Origin: Bacteroidales bacterium
GTDB taxonomy: Bacteria; Bacteroidota; Bacteroidia; Bacteroidales; UBA932
Length of the DNA: 64,000 bases
Direction: 5' to 3'
NCBI GenBank assembly: GCA_017620335.1
Contig: JAFZQO010000052.1
Location: forward strand, 1 to 64,000
Numbering within the stretch: the stretch's first letter is position 1; every line of letters begins with the position of its first letter. Under the pieces are notes generated by a model that had not been told where the DNA came from, made no database searches, and saw only the letters and a list, made by a program, of their open reading frames with translations. This document shows, piece after piece, positions 51,486 to 61,366 of the stretch. The translations under genes and the position numbers were made by a program.

Positions 51486-51516
51486 CAAAGGTACAATCTT
51501 TTCCTTACTCAGGCAA
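51486..51516 (-). promoter_or_regulatory. Promoter of the Big_2/M64 unit
   Basis: On the minus strand, TTG (51516-51514), a 20-base spacer, and TACCTTTG (51493-51486), an exact match. It lies just past the SusD-operon terminator. Confidence 0.65.
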
Positions 51517-51559
51517 GACCCTCCGCTACACCCGGGGTGGCCGGATTGTCATTCCGTGC

Positions 51560-51602
51560 AAAAAAAGGCGCCGCAGCCCCCGTGACGGGAAACTGCGGCG
51601 CC
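51560..51602 (-). terminator. Terminator after susD
   Basis: GGCGCCGCAG (51567-51576) pairs with CTGCGGCGCC (51593-51602), with CCCGT/ACGGG in the loop. A run of seven T on the minus strand (51566-51560) follows. It ends the GH2-SusC-SusD unit. Confidence 0.85.
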
Positions 51603-51630
51603 GTTCCAACCAAATTATAAAACCAGCGGA

Positions 51631-53430
51631 TTATTTCCAATTAGTATACTGTGCCGTCGAAGGGTCTGTCCAGCCCTCGTTCTGCTTGAGGACGCCGTTG
51701 GACAGGCTGATCTCGGACTGAGGGAAGGGACGGAAGCCCCAGGTGGCCTCGTAACGGGCCTTGTAGCCCACGCCCTGGTCCTTCATCACGGTCGCAGCAC
51801 TGTTGTTCTTGATGGGCTGGCCAAGCTGGGTCTGGAGGGCGGCGATGCAGTAGGCCTTGCCGTAGCGGCGCATGTCGGCCCAGCGGATACCCTCGAAGGC
51901 GAGCTCGTGCTGGCGCTCCTTGCGCAGGGCGTCCACGCTGTAGGCCTTGTCAGGCAGGCCGGCGCGTGCGCGCACTGCGTTCATGCCGCTCTTGCCGTTG
52001 TAGATGACCTTGCCGTCGGTGAGCTCGGAGTGCATCAGGAGCACGTCGGCGAAACGGATGATCTGCACGTTCTGCAGGGAGTGTCCGCGGCCGAGGTCGC
52101 TGCCGGAGCCGCCGTACTCGGGAACGGACGAGAACTCATAGAAGAACTTGCCGTTGACCATGGCGCCGTAGGCCTGATACTTCTTCTGCCAGAAGCCGGT
52201 CTCCTCCATCTGCTGGTCGTTGCCCCAGGTGTAGTCCTTGTCGGCGTCCTCCATCTCGTCGTAGATGTAATAGATCGAAGCGGCCTTGCGGATGTCGCCG
52301 GGCTCGTCCTTCTCCCACTGCTCCCAGACGTAAGGGTTGACGGTGGCCATGCCGTAGCCGCGGCTGAACGGGAACGCGTTCACCTCATAGTGGGAGCGCT
52401 TGCGCACGCCGAGGTACTGGTCGAACTTGTTGCGGTTGCGAGAGGACTCGGCTACGTTGGAGAAGCAGATGCTGAACATCTCCTCGGGGTTGACGTCGTC
52501 GGTGAGCCAGGTGCCGGCCACGCTCTGGGCGTACTTGTAGTCGGCCTTGGTGGCAGAATTCATGTAAGGCCACATCAGGCGGAAATCGGAGGCGAGCTTA
52601 TGGCCGCTGTTGGCGATGCAGTCCTCGAGTCCCCTGACCACTTCGTCCTTGCCGATGGTGCCGGAAGTGAGCTCTCCGGTCTCAAGGTCGACGAGGGGCA
52701 AGGTGGTGATGCTCTTGCCCTCCTTGTCGCTGTAGAAGCCGGTGTAGAAGAGATACACGCGGGCGAGCAGGGCCTCGGCATCCCACTTCGTGACATGCCT
52801 CAGGCCGGAGACGCACTGGTCCCAGGGCTTGGAAGGCATGATCGCGATGGCCTTCTGGAGGCCGGCGGCGATGGTTCCGTAGATTTCCTCGGTGGTACCG
52901 GGAGCGGGATACTCGGAAGCCTCACTCACGGAATTGGGAACGGCGGAAACGAGCGGAATCTCACCGAACTGCTGCGAAAGGTCATAGAGGAAGTATGAAC
53001 GGAGGAAGTAAGCCTCGCCGAAGAGCTGGTTGCGCAGTTCCTCGTTCTCGACCTTGTCGAGGTTGGCGATGGCCATGTTGGCCCTGGTGATGCCGGAATA
53101 GTAGGGCTCCCAGTAGTCCAGCTGGGCGTTGGGCTCGAAGTAGAGAAGGTGGTCGTAGGCCTGGATCTCATAGTCGTCCTGTCCGCCGCCGCCGAAGCAT
53201 TCGTCGGAAGCCGTCAGGTTGGCGATGAACGAGTGGGCGCTGGGCTCGTAAGCGGCCTGGTTGAGGACGCTGTAGATACCCGTGACCAGCTGGAGGGCAT
53301 CGGTCTCCGATGCGGGGAAGTTACTGGTGTTGCTCTCGGTGTAGCTCACAGTGTCGAGGAAGTTCTCGCAGCCTGCGAAAAGCATGGAGCCCAGGACGAG
53401 GGCCGAAAGGTATTTCATTATCGTTTTCAT
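51631..53430 (-). CDS. SusD-like glycan-binding lipoprotein
   Basis: 599 residues. Lipobox LFAGC (Cys about 21), then ENFLDTVS and the TPR-like SusD fold. The C-terminal RagB/SusD domain contains NAVRARAGLPDKAYSVDALRKERQHELAFEGIRW, the usual end. It sits on the outer surface and covers the SusC pore. It starts 6 bases after SusC. Confidence 0.94.
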   Translation of the reverse strand: MKTIMKYLSALVLGSMLFAGCENFLDTVSYTESNTSNFPASETDALQLVTGIYSVLNQAAYEPSAHSFIANLTASDECFGGGGQDDYEIQAYDHLLYFEPNAQLDYWEPYYSGITRANMAIANLDKVENEELRNQLFGEAYFLRSYFLYDLSQQFGEIPLVSAVPNSVSEASEYPAPGTTEEIYGTIAAGLQKAIAIMPSKPWDQCVSGLRHVTKWDAEALLARVYLFYTGFYSDKEGKSITTLPLVDLETGELTSGTIGKDEVVRGLEDCIANSGHKLASDFRLMWPYMNSATKADYKYAQSVAGTWLTDDVNPEEMFSICFSNVAESSRNRNKFDQYLGVRKRSHYEVNAFPFSRGYGMATVNPYVWEQWEKDEPGDIRKAASIYYIYDEMEDADKDYTWGNDQQMEETGFWQKKYQAYGAMVNGKFFYEFSSVPEYGGSGSDLGRGHSLQNVQIIRFADVLLMHSELTDGKVIYNGKSGMNAVRARAGLPDKAYSVDALRKERQHELAFEGIRWADMRRYGKAYCIAALQTQLGQPIKNNSAATVMKDQGVGYKARYEATWGFRPFPQSEISLSNGVLKQNEGWTDPSTAQYTNWK

Positions 53431-53436
53431 GGCAGA

Positions 53437-56400
53437 CTAGAATTGAATGTTGACACCCACGAGGAAGGTACGGGCGCTCGGATAGTAACCGAGGTCGATG
53501 CCGGACACCCAGTCCTCGTCGAAACCGTAGCCGATCTCCGGATCCATTCCCGAGTACTTGGTTATGGTCAGGAGGTTCTGGGCAGTGAAATAGAGGCGGC
53601 ACTTGCTGATGAGGTTGCTCCTCATCAGGCGGCCGAAGTCATAGCCGAGAGTGACGTTGGAGACCTTGAAGAAGTCGCCGTTCTCGATGTAGATGTCGGA
53701 GATGTTGGACCAGTTGCGGTCGGCGCAGGTGGTCCAGAGAGGCAGGCGGTTGGAAGTGCCCTCGCCGCTCCAGCAGTTCAGCAGGTCGCGGGTGTAGCTG
53801 TCGGTAGGACGGTCGAAGAACGAACGGTAGGACTTTGCGATCTGCTGTCCGAACGCGCCGTAACCGGTGACGTTGAAGTCAAAGCCTTTCCAAGCCATCC
53901 ACAGGTTGAGACCCGCGGTGAAGTCGGGATGGGGATTGCCTATCATGGTGCGGTCCTCCTCGGTGATCTTGCCGTCGCCGTCGGTATCCACGAAAATCAG
54001 GTCGCCGGGCTTGGCGTCCTCATACTTGGCGGCGGTACGGTCCACCTCTGCCTGGTTCTGGAAGACGCCTGCGGTCTTGTAGCCGTAGAAGTAGCCGATA
54101 GGATAGCCGACCTGGGCGCGGTACATCTCGGAGGTACCCTGGCTGAGGACGTCGTCCTCGCCGTGGATGATGCCCTCGGCGTTCGCGATGCGGGTGACGA
54201 TGTTCTTGTTGTACGAGCCGTTGAGCTTGACTCCGTAGGTGAACTCGCCGGTGTGCTTGCCGTAGTCGAGGGAGACCTCGATACCGGAATTGCGGACGTC
54301 ACCACCGTTCACGTAAGGGGCGGAGAAGCCGTACACCGCCGCGATAGGGGCCTGGACCAGCCAGTCCTTGGTGTCCTTGATGTAGGCGTCGACGGTGAGG
54401 CCGAGCCTGGAGCCGAAGAAACGGGCGTCGAGACCGACGTTGGTCTGCTCGGAGGTCTCCCAGCTTACGTCGGGGTTGGCGAGGACGCCGGGCTTGGCAC
54501 CGGTCGAGAGGGTTCCCTTGTTGGCGAAGTAGTAACCAGCGCTGCTGGACAGCGAGATGGTGGTCAGGTACTGGAAATTGTCAATGCTGGCGTTACCGTT
54601 CTGGCCCCAGCTGGCGCGGAGCTTCAGGAAGTCCAGCCAGCCGTCGGTACCCTCCATGAAGGGCTCGTTGGAGATGATCCAGCCGGCCGACACGGAAGGG
54701 AAGATGCCCCAGCGGTGGCCGCGGGCGAAGTTGGACGAACCGTCGGCGCGGACCGTGGCGGAGAACAGGTAGGTGTCACGGAAGCTGTAGTTGACACGTC
54801 CGAAGAAGGACGCGAGGGCGCCCTGCGAGGACGGGGAGCCGGAGGCGGAGATCTGGTTGATCAGGGCCGGCTTGGTGTTGGAAATCCATGCGCGGGTGAA
54901 ATCGTTCGGGAAGATGCTGTTCATCGCGGAGGCCTTCAGGCTCTCGCCGAAGCCCCACTTCTCGATGGACTGTCCGAGCACGGTGTCGAACACGTGGTCA
55001 TCGGAGGCGAAGTGATAGGAAACCGTGTTCTCCCAGGTGTAACGGTGGTTGAGCTTGAGGCTCTGGGTCACCTGGTCGTTGACGTTGTACTGCGATGCGT
55101 TCAGGGCGTAGATCATCTTGTAGCTGCGGTTTGAGGATCCGGACATGCGGAAACCGAACTGGCTCCTGAACTTGAGGTTCTTTATCGGCTGGAGCTCGGC
55201 ATATACGCTGGCGTGCAACGAGTAGAACCTTTCGAGGTTGCGGCCGCGGTTGTAGTAGTCAAGGCCGATAGGGTGCTTGGCGTCGCTGAAGAAGTTCCAT
55301 CCGGCAGCCTCCTTGGCGGCCTCGTCGTAGAAGCCGGTGATATTGCCCTGGGCGTCCTTGGTATAGACGGGAAGGAGCGGGTTGGCGCCGATGGCGTCGT
55401 GCAGGGAGCTCTCATAGATGTCGCCCTCGCCGATGCCGCTGTTCTGGCCGTAGCTGAAGTTGAGGGTCTCGCCGATCTTGAGGACGTCGAGGTTGTGACG
55501 CTTGATGGCGACGTTGTCGCTGTTGATGCGGAAGGTGTACCTCCTGTACTTTGCGTTCATGGGCTCGATCTCGTTCCAGCCGAGGATACCGTCCTGGGAG
55601 GTGTAGGAGAGACCCATGGAAATCTTGTTTTCGGCGGAGCCGCCGGCGATGTTGAGCGAGTGGTTCTGGGTGCGGGCACCCTTGTTGTACATCTCCTCAA
55701 CCCAGTTGGTACCCGTCCAGCTGCCGTTCATGATCGACTGGTAAAGGTCGGCGGGCAGCACGGAGGCGAAGTCGACGGTGGCGACACCGGAGTTCTGGCG
55801 GGCGAGGTTGTAGAGCTGCATGTACTCCTTGGCATCCACCATGTCGGGCATCTTGGCGATGTACTGGGAGCCCACGTAGCCGTCATAGGAGACGACCATG
55901 CGGCCTTCCTTGCCCTGCTTGGTGGTGACGAGCACGACACCGTTGGCGGCGCGGGCGCCGTAGATGGCGGCGGAAGCAGCGTCCTTGAGGATGTCGATGG
56001 ACTCGATGTCGTTGGGGTTCAGGGCGTTGATGTCACCGCCGGCCACACCGTCGATGACGTAGAGGGGCTCGGAGTCGCCGATGGTGCCGATACCGCGGAT
56101 GTTGACCTTGTAGCCGCGTCCCGGCTGGCCGGAGTTTTGAGTGATGGAGACACCCGGGCTCTGGCTCTGGAGGGCGTTGAGGGCAGAGGTCGTGCTGAGC
56201 TTGGCAAGCTCGTCGCCCTTGACCTGGATGGTCGAGCCGGTGACGAGTTTCTTCTGCTGGACACCGTATCCGATGACCACCGCCTCGGAGAGCTGGTCCA
56301 GCTCCGGCTGGAGGACGATGTCAACGACACTGCGCGATTCGATGGCGACTTCAGCGTCCACATAGCCGAGGATGCCCACGGAAATAATTCCGCTGGCAGG

Positions 56401-56595
56401 GGCCTCGATCGTGTACTGGCCGTCTGCATTCGCCGTAGTCCACGTCGTCGTACCCTTGACGACGACCGATGCGTACGGGACGGGAGCCCCGGTAGCACCG
56501 TCTGTGATCGTTCCCTTGACCGTCAGGTTCTGGGCGCCGAGATTCAGCGCCACAGACAGCATCAAAGGGATCAAAAGGGTCTTGATGGCTTTCAT
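53437..56595 (-). CDS. SusC-like TonB-dependent transporter
   Basis: 1052 residues. Signal peptide, then a carboxypeptidase-D-like regulatory domain (about 25-100, VKGTITDGATGAPVPYASV), the plug (SPGVSITQNSGQPGRGYKVNIRG and ILKDAASAAIYGARAANGVV near 190-210), and a long beta barrel ending in NIQF. Typical glycan importer of a PUL. It is preceded by the GH2 gene with a 45-base gap and no promoter is visible there. Confidence 0.94.
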   Translation of the reverse strand: MKAIKTLLIPLMLSVALNLGAQNLTVKGTITDGATGAPVPYASVVVKGTTTWTTANADGQYTIEAPASGIISVGILGYVDAEVAIESRSVVDIVLQPELDQLSEAVVIGYGVQQKKLVTGSTIQVKGDELAKLSTTSALNALQSQSPGVSITQNSGQPGRGYKVNIRGIGTIGDSEPLYVIDGVAGGDINALNPNDIESIDILKDAASAAIYGARAANGVVLVTTKQGKEGRMVVSYDGYVGSQYIAKMPDMVDAKEYMQLYNLARQNSGVATVDFASVLPADLYQSIMNGSWTGTNWVEEMYNKGARTQNHSLNIAGGSAENKISMGLSYTSQDGILGWNEIEPMNAKYRRYTFRINSDNVAIKRHNLDVLKIGETLNFSYGQNSGIGEGDIYESSLHDAIGANPLLPVYTKDAQGNITGFYDEAAKEAAGWNFFSDAKHPIGLDYYNRGRNLERFYSLHASVYAELQPIKNLKFRSQFGFRMSGSSNRSYKMIYALNASQYNVNDQVTQSLKLNHRYTWENTVSYHFASDDHVFDTVLGQSIEKWGFGESLKASAMNSIFPNDFTRAWISNTKPALINQISASGSPSSQGALASFFGRVNYSFRDTYLFSATVRADGSSNFARGHRWGIFPSVSAGWIISNEPFMEGTDGWLDFLKLRASWGQNGNASIDNFQYLTTISLSSSAGYYFANKGTLSTGAKPGVLANPDVSWETSEQTNVGLDARFFGSRLGLTVDAYIKDTKDWLVQAPIAAVYGFSAPYVNGGDVRNSGIEVSLDYGKHTGEFTYGVKLNGSYNKNIVTRIANAEGIIHGEDDVLSQGTSEMYRAQVGYPIGYFYGYKTAGVFQNQAEVDRTAAKYEDAKPGDLIFVDTDGDGKITEEDRTMIGNPHPDFTAGLNLWMAWKGFDFNVTGYGAFGQQIAKSYRSFFDRPTDSYTRDLLNCWSGEGTSNRLPLWTTCADRNWSNISDIYIENGDFFKVSNVTLGYDFGRLMRSNLISKCRLYFTAQNLLTITKYSGMDPEIGYGFDEDWVSGIDLGYYPSARTFLVGVNIQF

Positions 56596-56640
56596 GTTAC
56601 TGATTTTGAGTTAGTTGATTTTAGAAGTCGATTTATGGTT

Positions 56641-59124
56641 TCAGTTGTCCAATTCGATGTGCACGTTGCCGGCGACCCGGCAGGTCACCGTCTTTTTCTG
56701 TCCCGGCTCGAGCGGGAAGAAGTTGTCGCTCCAGATGGCCGGGACCACGAGGTTCCCGGAGGCGTCCTTCGCCTTCAGGATGTTCATATAGGAAATGGTG
56801 TCTGAGTTATTGGTGAGCGTCACCTCGGCTTCGCCTTCGCCCCAGGCCACAGTCATCTCCACCTCGGCGGGCCTCTGCGAGAAGGCGAAGCCAAGGTCGG
56901 ACCAGGAAGTGATGGGGGTGATGTACCAGTTGGTCCTGCCCCACTCATATTCGTTGTCCTTCGCGCCGATGCAGTAGAAGTTGTCGGCGAGGAGGCCGCT
57001 GCCGTCCGAGACGGAGAGGGCCACGAAATGCGGCTCGCCGTCGTAGCGGGAGAGGTCGAAGACCGGCAGCACGTCGCGGTAGCCTGCATAGATGTCGCGG
57101 GAGTCCTCGCCGATCAGGCGCGATGAGGCGTCATACACCCTGACGCCGGCCTTGAGGGCGACGGGGGTGTCATCCGGCCTTTCATTCACGACGTAAACGG
57201 TCCTGTCGTCATAGTCAAATATCATCTGGACGGGCTCGCAGGCCTTTTTCGTGCCATAATATCCGGCGGTCGGGACTCCGTACCAGTCATAGAGCTGCCA
57301 GTACAGGGAAGGCCAGGCGGAGTTCAGCATCCACTGGACGATGCCGGTGGAACGGGGCATGCGGACGCGGAAGGCCTCGAACATGGCGCGGGTGCCGTCG
57401 TAATCCACGGCGTGGGCTTTGCGGACATAGTCTTCCAGGCCGTCATAGCCGCCGTATAGGCCTTCGATGGTCTTAGTGAGCTGTTTGGTGGAGTTCATCG
57501 CGGAACCGGATGCGGTGCAATGGTAGTCCCAGGAGTCGGAGAGCGGCCAGAGGGCATCCTCGGGAATCATCCTGCGCAGCGACTCGAGCTGCGGAAGGTT
57601 GGCTCCGATGCCGGTCTCGGTGTTCCAGCCGAAGGCGCCGCCGGCGTCCCTGTCAAGGTACCAGTAGTCGGGAGCGACGTACTCGTAGGGGCCTTCCATC
57701 TTGGTGCCCGACCAGCCAGCAGTGCTCTCGAGATTCTTGGCGGAGCAGACATACGGACGGTAATCCTCCCTCTCGTAGATGGCAAGATAGCGCGCCTCAA
57801 GCCCTGGGTTGGGGATGCGGTCGCTGCCAGTCAGCCAGGCGATTACGGAAGGATGGTTGTGCAGGCGCACGACCTGGTCGTGGAAATACCTGACGGCCAG
57901 GGCCTCGGACTCGGGGGTGTTGATGCAGCCGTAGCCCTTCACCTCGGGAAGGCCGCAGTAGTCCTCCCACTCCCACTGGCAGCTGAAGCCCACCAGGGCC
58001 ATCAGTCCCAAATAGTCGCAGAGATTGTACACGGTGTCGTCTTTACCCCAAATGTTCTCGAAACGAATGAGGTTGAGGTTCATGTCCTTGACATAGCGGA
58101 CCTGGCGCTCGATAGACTCCGGAGTATCCTCCAAGAAGATATCGTCGGTCCAGCCGGCACCCTTCAGCAGGACGTCGCGGCCATTGAGGGTGAACTGGCG
58201 GTAACCCTCCGGGGTAAGGCGGCTCTCGATCTTGCGGATGCCGAAGTTGAGAATCCTGCCGTCCGAAGACTTTCCGCTTTCATTCACGTCTACGGCAAGG
58301 GAGTAAAGCTCGGGGGTACCCAGGTCATATGTCCACCATACACGGGGTTTTTCGACCCTGAGAAGGGGAACGTCGAACGGGGTCAGGGTGACGTCCCTGG
58401 TCTCGCCGGGGCCGAGGGTGACGGGAACGGCCGCCGTACCGCAGTCGTCAAGGGCCAGGCTGACGGCTGCATCGACCGCACGGTCCTCCTTGTTGCGGAG
58501 AGTCACGCGGACCGTGAGGTCGGCCGACCCGAAAGTATCCGTATCCAAATCGGGAATCACGAAAACGTCCTCGACAGAGACGGCTCCCGTCTCATGGAGC
58601 GTAACGGGACGGACTATGCCCATGCTCTCGTCCAGCGGACGGGGATTCCAGTCAACGAAGCCGATGTTGAGGTCGCCCGACTGTGCCCTGCGGAGTTTCA
58701 CCTCCAGCTTGTTACGCCTTTTCAGGAGGTCCGTAATGTCGTAAGTGCGGCGGATGAACGGTCCGAAGGTAGTGTCCGACGATGCTATTTGTCTTCCGTT
58801 CAAGTAAATGTCGGCATAGTAGTTCAGGCCGTCGAACACCAGTTCGGTGTGCCTACCCTTCTTAGGCTTCGAGGAAAAGGTCTTTGAATAGGTCCAGGTA
58901 CCGTCGAAGACGGATTTGTCCGCCTTTTCATAATTCCTGCCTTCGAGCAGGTCCTTTCCGAGGAGGCCGGCGGCATGCATCGAGCCGGCAACGGTCGAAG
59001 GGACCATGGTCTCGAGGCGCTCGCGTCCACCGTCGTGTGAGAGTTTCCAACTGCCATCAAGCCAGTTTTCCCTGCCGCAGGCGCAGGCGGCCAAAGCCAG
59101 GAAAAGGATAAATATCTTTTTCAT
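56641..59124 (-). CDS. GH2 glycosidase, exo-beta-glucosaminidase-like
   Basis: 827 residues from ATG 59124 (MKKIFILFLALAAC), lipoprotein. GH2 sugar-binding, Ig-like and (beta/alpha)8 domains are seen in order. In place of the usual Asn-Glu acid/base, it has WLTGSD (Asp435), and the second catalytic Glu503 in GWNTETGIGANLP. Asp/Glu with about 70 residues between them is what I recall for exo-beta-D-glucosaminidases of GH2 (such as CsxA), so chitosan-like or GlcN-containing substrates are more likely than beta-mannosides. First gene of GH2-SusC-SusD. The longer start (59154) is rejected because a -7 box lies at 59159-59152. Confidence 0.82.
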   Translation of the reverse strand: MKKIFILFLALAACACGRENWLDGSWKLSHDGGRERLETMVPSTVAGSMHAAGLLGKDLLEGRNYEKADKSVFDGTWTYSKTFSSKPKKGRHTELVFDGLNYYADIYLNGRQIASSDTTFGPFIRRTYDITDLLKRRNKLEVKLRRAQSGDLNIGFVDWNPRPLDESMGIVRPVTLHETGAVSVEDVFVIPDLDTDTFGSADLTVRVTLRNKEDRAVDAAVSLALDDCGTAAVPVTLGPGETRDVTLTPFDVPLLRVEKPRVWWTYDLGTPELYSLAVDVNESGKSSDGRILNFGIRKIESRLTPEGYRQFTLNGRDVLLKGAGWTDDIFLEDTPESIERQVRYVKDMNLNLIRFENIWGKDDTVYNLCDYLGLMALVGFSCQWEWEDYCGLPEVKGYGCINTPESEALAVRYFHDQVVRLHNHPSVIAWLTGSDRIPNPGLEARYLAIYEREDYRPYVCSAKNLESTAGWSGTKMEGPYEYVAPDYWYLDRDAGGAFGWNTETGIGANLPQLESLRRMIPEDALWPLSDSWDYHCTASGSAMNSTKQLTKTIEGLYGGYDGLEDYVRKAHAVDYDGTRAMFEAFRVRMPRSTGIVQWMLNSAWPSLYWQLYDWYGVPTAGYYGTKKACEPVQMIFDYDDRTVYVVNERPDDTPVALKAGVRVYDASSRLIGEDSRDIYAGYRDVLPVFDLSRYDGEPHFVALSVSDGSGLLADNFYCIGAKDNEYEWGRTNWYITPITSWSDLGFAFSQRPAEVEMTVAWGEGEAEVTLTNNSDTISYMNILKAKDASGNLVVPAIWSDNFFPLEPGQKKTVTCRVAGNVHIELDN

Positions 59125-59151
59125 ATTAGGATACAGATAGTCGTGGTTTTG

Positions 59152-59159
59152 CAAAATTA
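59152..59159 (-). promoter_or_regulatory. -7 box of the GH2-susC-susD operon
   Basis: TAATTTTG on the minus strand, about 28 bases before ATG 59124. The rest of the divergent gap to 59280 is AT-rich and holds a near-consensus plus-strand box (CATATTTG, 59247-59254) for the GH20 gene. Confidence 0.5.
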
Positions 59160-59280
59160 TTGATTAGATTTGTACTGTAAATACAAATTTGCGCATTTAA
59201 GCACACAATTTGCGTCAATGTATTGAAACGGTTTAGTTTTTTTTGCCATATTTGCGTCAGACAACTCAAACAAACTGACA

Positions 59281-61365
59281 ATGAAGGTCAAACGTTCATT
59301 TCTCCTTGTTTTGTCCGCATGCGCGCTGTGTGCGGCGTGTTCCTCCCCCTGCCGTATCGTATGGACCGAAGGCGGGACCGACCCGGAGAGCGGCAAGGCC
59401 CTGCATACTCTTGAAATACTGAACCCTCCCGCAGGGACTGACTGGACCATCTGGTTCGGGCAGTTCCGCACCCCGGTCACGATGCAGGAGGGCTCCCCCG
59501 CCACGATAGAGCACGTGAGCGGCACCTTATACCGCATCATCCCGGGCGAGGGGGCTGACGGATCCGACATGGTCCTGGCCTATGAGGCCCGTCCCCTGGC
59601 CAACCAGTGCCGGGCCCCGGAAGGCTTCTACCTGCAGGAGAAGGGCGGGAAGGCCCGTCCCGTAGGAGTGTCTTACAATTTCCTCCCGGCGGAGGAAGTG
59701 AAGACCTTCGCGTGGAACCATGTCGCCACGGGGGTTTTTGACATCATCCCCCGCCTGAAACAGGTGGAAACGAATGAAGGCGTCACGAACATCCAATACC
59801 TTGCCCCCAACGACATCGTTTATGACAGCAGCCAGGTCCCCGGCTGGTACCGGATAACCCTGGACGGGAAGATCCATATCGAGGCCGCGGACAAGGAGGG
59901 CGCCGAACACGCCGTCGTCACCCTGACCAAGCTCAGGGAGAATTCCGGTGATTTCAACGTGCCCGACTGCGTCATCACAGACTGGCCCGACCTTCCTTAC
60001 CGCGGCCTCATGCTGGACGTCAGCCGCAATTTCACGAAAAAGGACGACATGATACGCCTGATAAGCCTCCTGGCCCATTATAAGGTCAACCGCCTGCACC
60101 TGCATTTCGGCGACGACGAGGGCTGGCGCATAGAGATAGACGGACTCCCTGAGCTCACCTCCTACGGAGCGTTCCGCGGCATCCCCGAGCTGCAGGAGGA
60201 CGGCTCCATAAAGGAGCCCGACGCCCTGCAGCCCACCTACTGCGGTTCGCTGGACCGCGATGACAAGGCGTCGCCCGCCAACGGATACTACTCACACGAA
60301 GATTTCGTGGAGATACTACGGTGCGCGTGGGACTCCGGCATACGCGTCATCCCTGAATTCGACACTCCGGGACACTCCCGCGCGGCGGTCAAGTCCATGG
60401 AGGTCAGGGCCGCCCGCACCGGTGACACGACTTACCTGCTGTCCGAACCGGAAGACACTTCCGAATACGAGTCCGTGCAGGACTATACCGACAATGTCAT
60501 CAACGTCGCCCTCCCCTCCACCTATGCCTTCATTGGCAAGGTGTTCGACGGGCTCATCGCCATGTATGAAGAGGCGGGCGTTCCGCTCGAGGCCATCCAC
60601 ATCGGCGGCGACGAGGTGCCTGAGGGCGCCTGGACGGGCTCGCCGGCCTGCCGGGCCCTCATGGAGGCCAACGGCAGGACCGATACCGCCTGGCTGACGG
60701 ACTACTACATCAACCGGGTGCTGGACCTTGCCGAGGAAAGGGGCATAAAGATAGCCGGCTGGCAGGACATCTGCCAGGGAGTGGAGCCTGCCACCTTTGA
60801 GCGGCTTAAGAAGGACCTGGCTTTCACCAACTTCTGGACCGTCTCGCATGGGCGCGACGAGCTGGCTTACCAGTTCGCGGACGAAGGGATACCCGTCGTA
60901 ATCTCGAGCGCCCCGAACTGCTACCTCGATTTCGCATACAACCCCTCCAAGACCGAGCGCGGGCACAACTGGGGCGGCTACGTGGACGAGAGGCGTTCCT
61001 TCTCCCTCCTCCCGTACGACATATACCGTTCGGTGCGCTGGGACGATTACGGGGAGATCGCGGACATTTCCCAGGCTGACGCTGGGAAGACCCCTCTGCT
61101 CCCGGATTCCCGCGGGAACATCATAGGCGTGTCCGGCCAGCTCTGGGCGGAGACATTGCGCAACTTCGACCACGTGACCTATTACATCTTCCCTAAGGCC
61201 CTCGGCCTCTTCGAGCGCGGGTGGAACGCCACGCCGGCCTGGCAGGACACCAGGGTATCCGACGACCCCGCCTTCACCGAAGATTTCGACCGCTTCTTCA
61301 GCATCGTCACCGACCACGAATATCCTTACTACGAGTCCCTGGGAATAACCTACCACCGCCATTGA
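59281..61365 (+). CDS. GH20 beta-N-acetylhexosaminidase, lipoprotein
   Basis: 694 residues. Lipobox LCAAC (Cys about 20). N-terminal domain (about 30-235) is followed by the GH20 barrel with GLMLDVSRNFTKKDDM, HLHFGDDEGWRIEI, and the catalytic Asp-Glu in HIGGDEVPEGAW. It removes terminal GlcNAc or GalNAc. Divergent from the GH2 unit and followed 1 base later by the regulator, which places all of them in one PUL. Confidence 0.94.
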   Translation: MKVKRSFLLVLSACALCAACSSPCRIVWTEGGTDPESGKALHTLEILNPPAGTDWTIWFGQFRTPVTMQEGSPATIEHVSGTLYRIIPGEGADGSDMVLAYEARPLANQCRAPEGFYLQEKGGKARPVGVSYNFLPAEEVKTFAWNHVATGVFDIIPRLKQVETNEGVTNIQYLAPNDIVYDSSQVPGWYRITLDGKIHIEAADKEGAEHAVVTLTKLRENSGDFNVPDCVITDWPDLPYRGLMLDVSRNFTKKDDMIRLISLLAHYKVNRLHLHFGDDEGWRIEIDGLPELTSYGAFRGIPELQEDGSIKEPDALQPTYCGSLDRDDKASPANGYYSHEDFVEILRCAWDSGIRVIPEFDTPGHSRAAVKSMEVRAARTGDTTYLLSEPEDTSEYESVQDYTDNVINVALPSTYAFIGKVFDGLIAMYEEAGVPLEAIHIGGDEVPEGAWTGSPACRALMEANGRTDTAWLTDYYINRVLDLAEERGIKIAGWQDICQGVEPATFERLKKDLAFTNFWTVSHGRDELAYQFADEGIPVVISSAPNCYLDFAYNPSKTERGHNWGGYVDERRSFSLLPYDIYRSVRWDDYGEIADISQADAGKTPLLPDSRGNIIGVSGQLWAETLRNFDHVTYYIFPKALGLFERGWNATPAWQDTRVSDDPAFTEDFDRFFSIVTDHEYPYYESLGITYHRH

Positions 61366-61366
61366 C

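Noticed and set aside
53149-58887. Long open frames opposite SusD, SusC and the GH2 gene
   Set aside because: Same reason: no motif, and the sense strand has full-length families.
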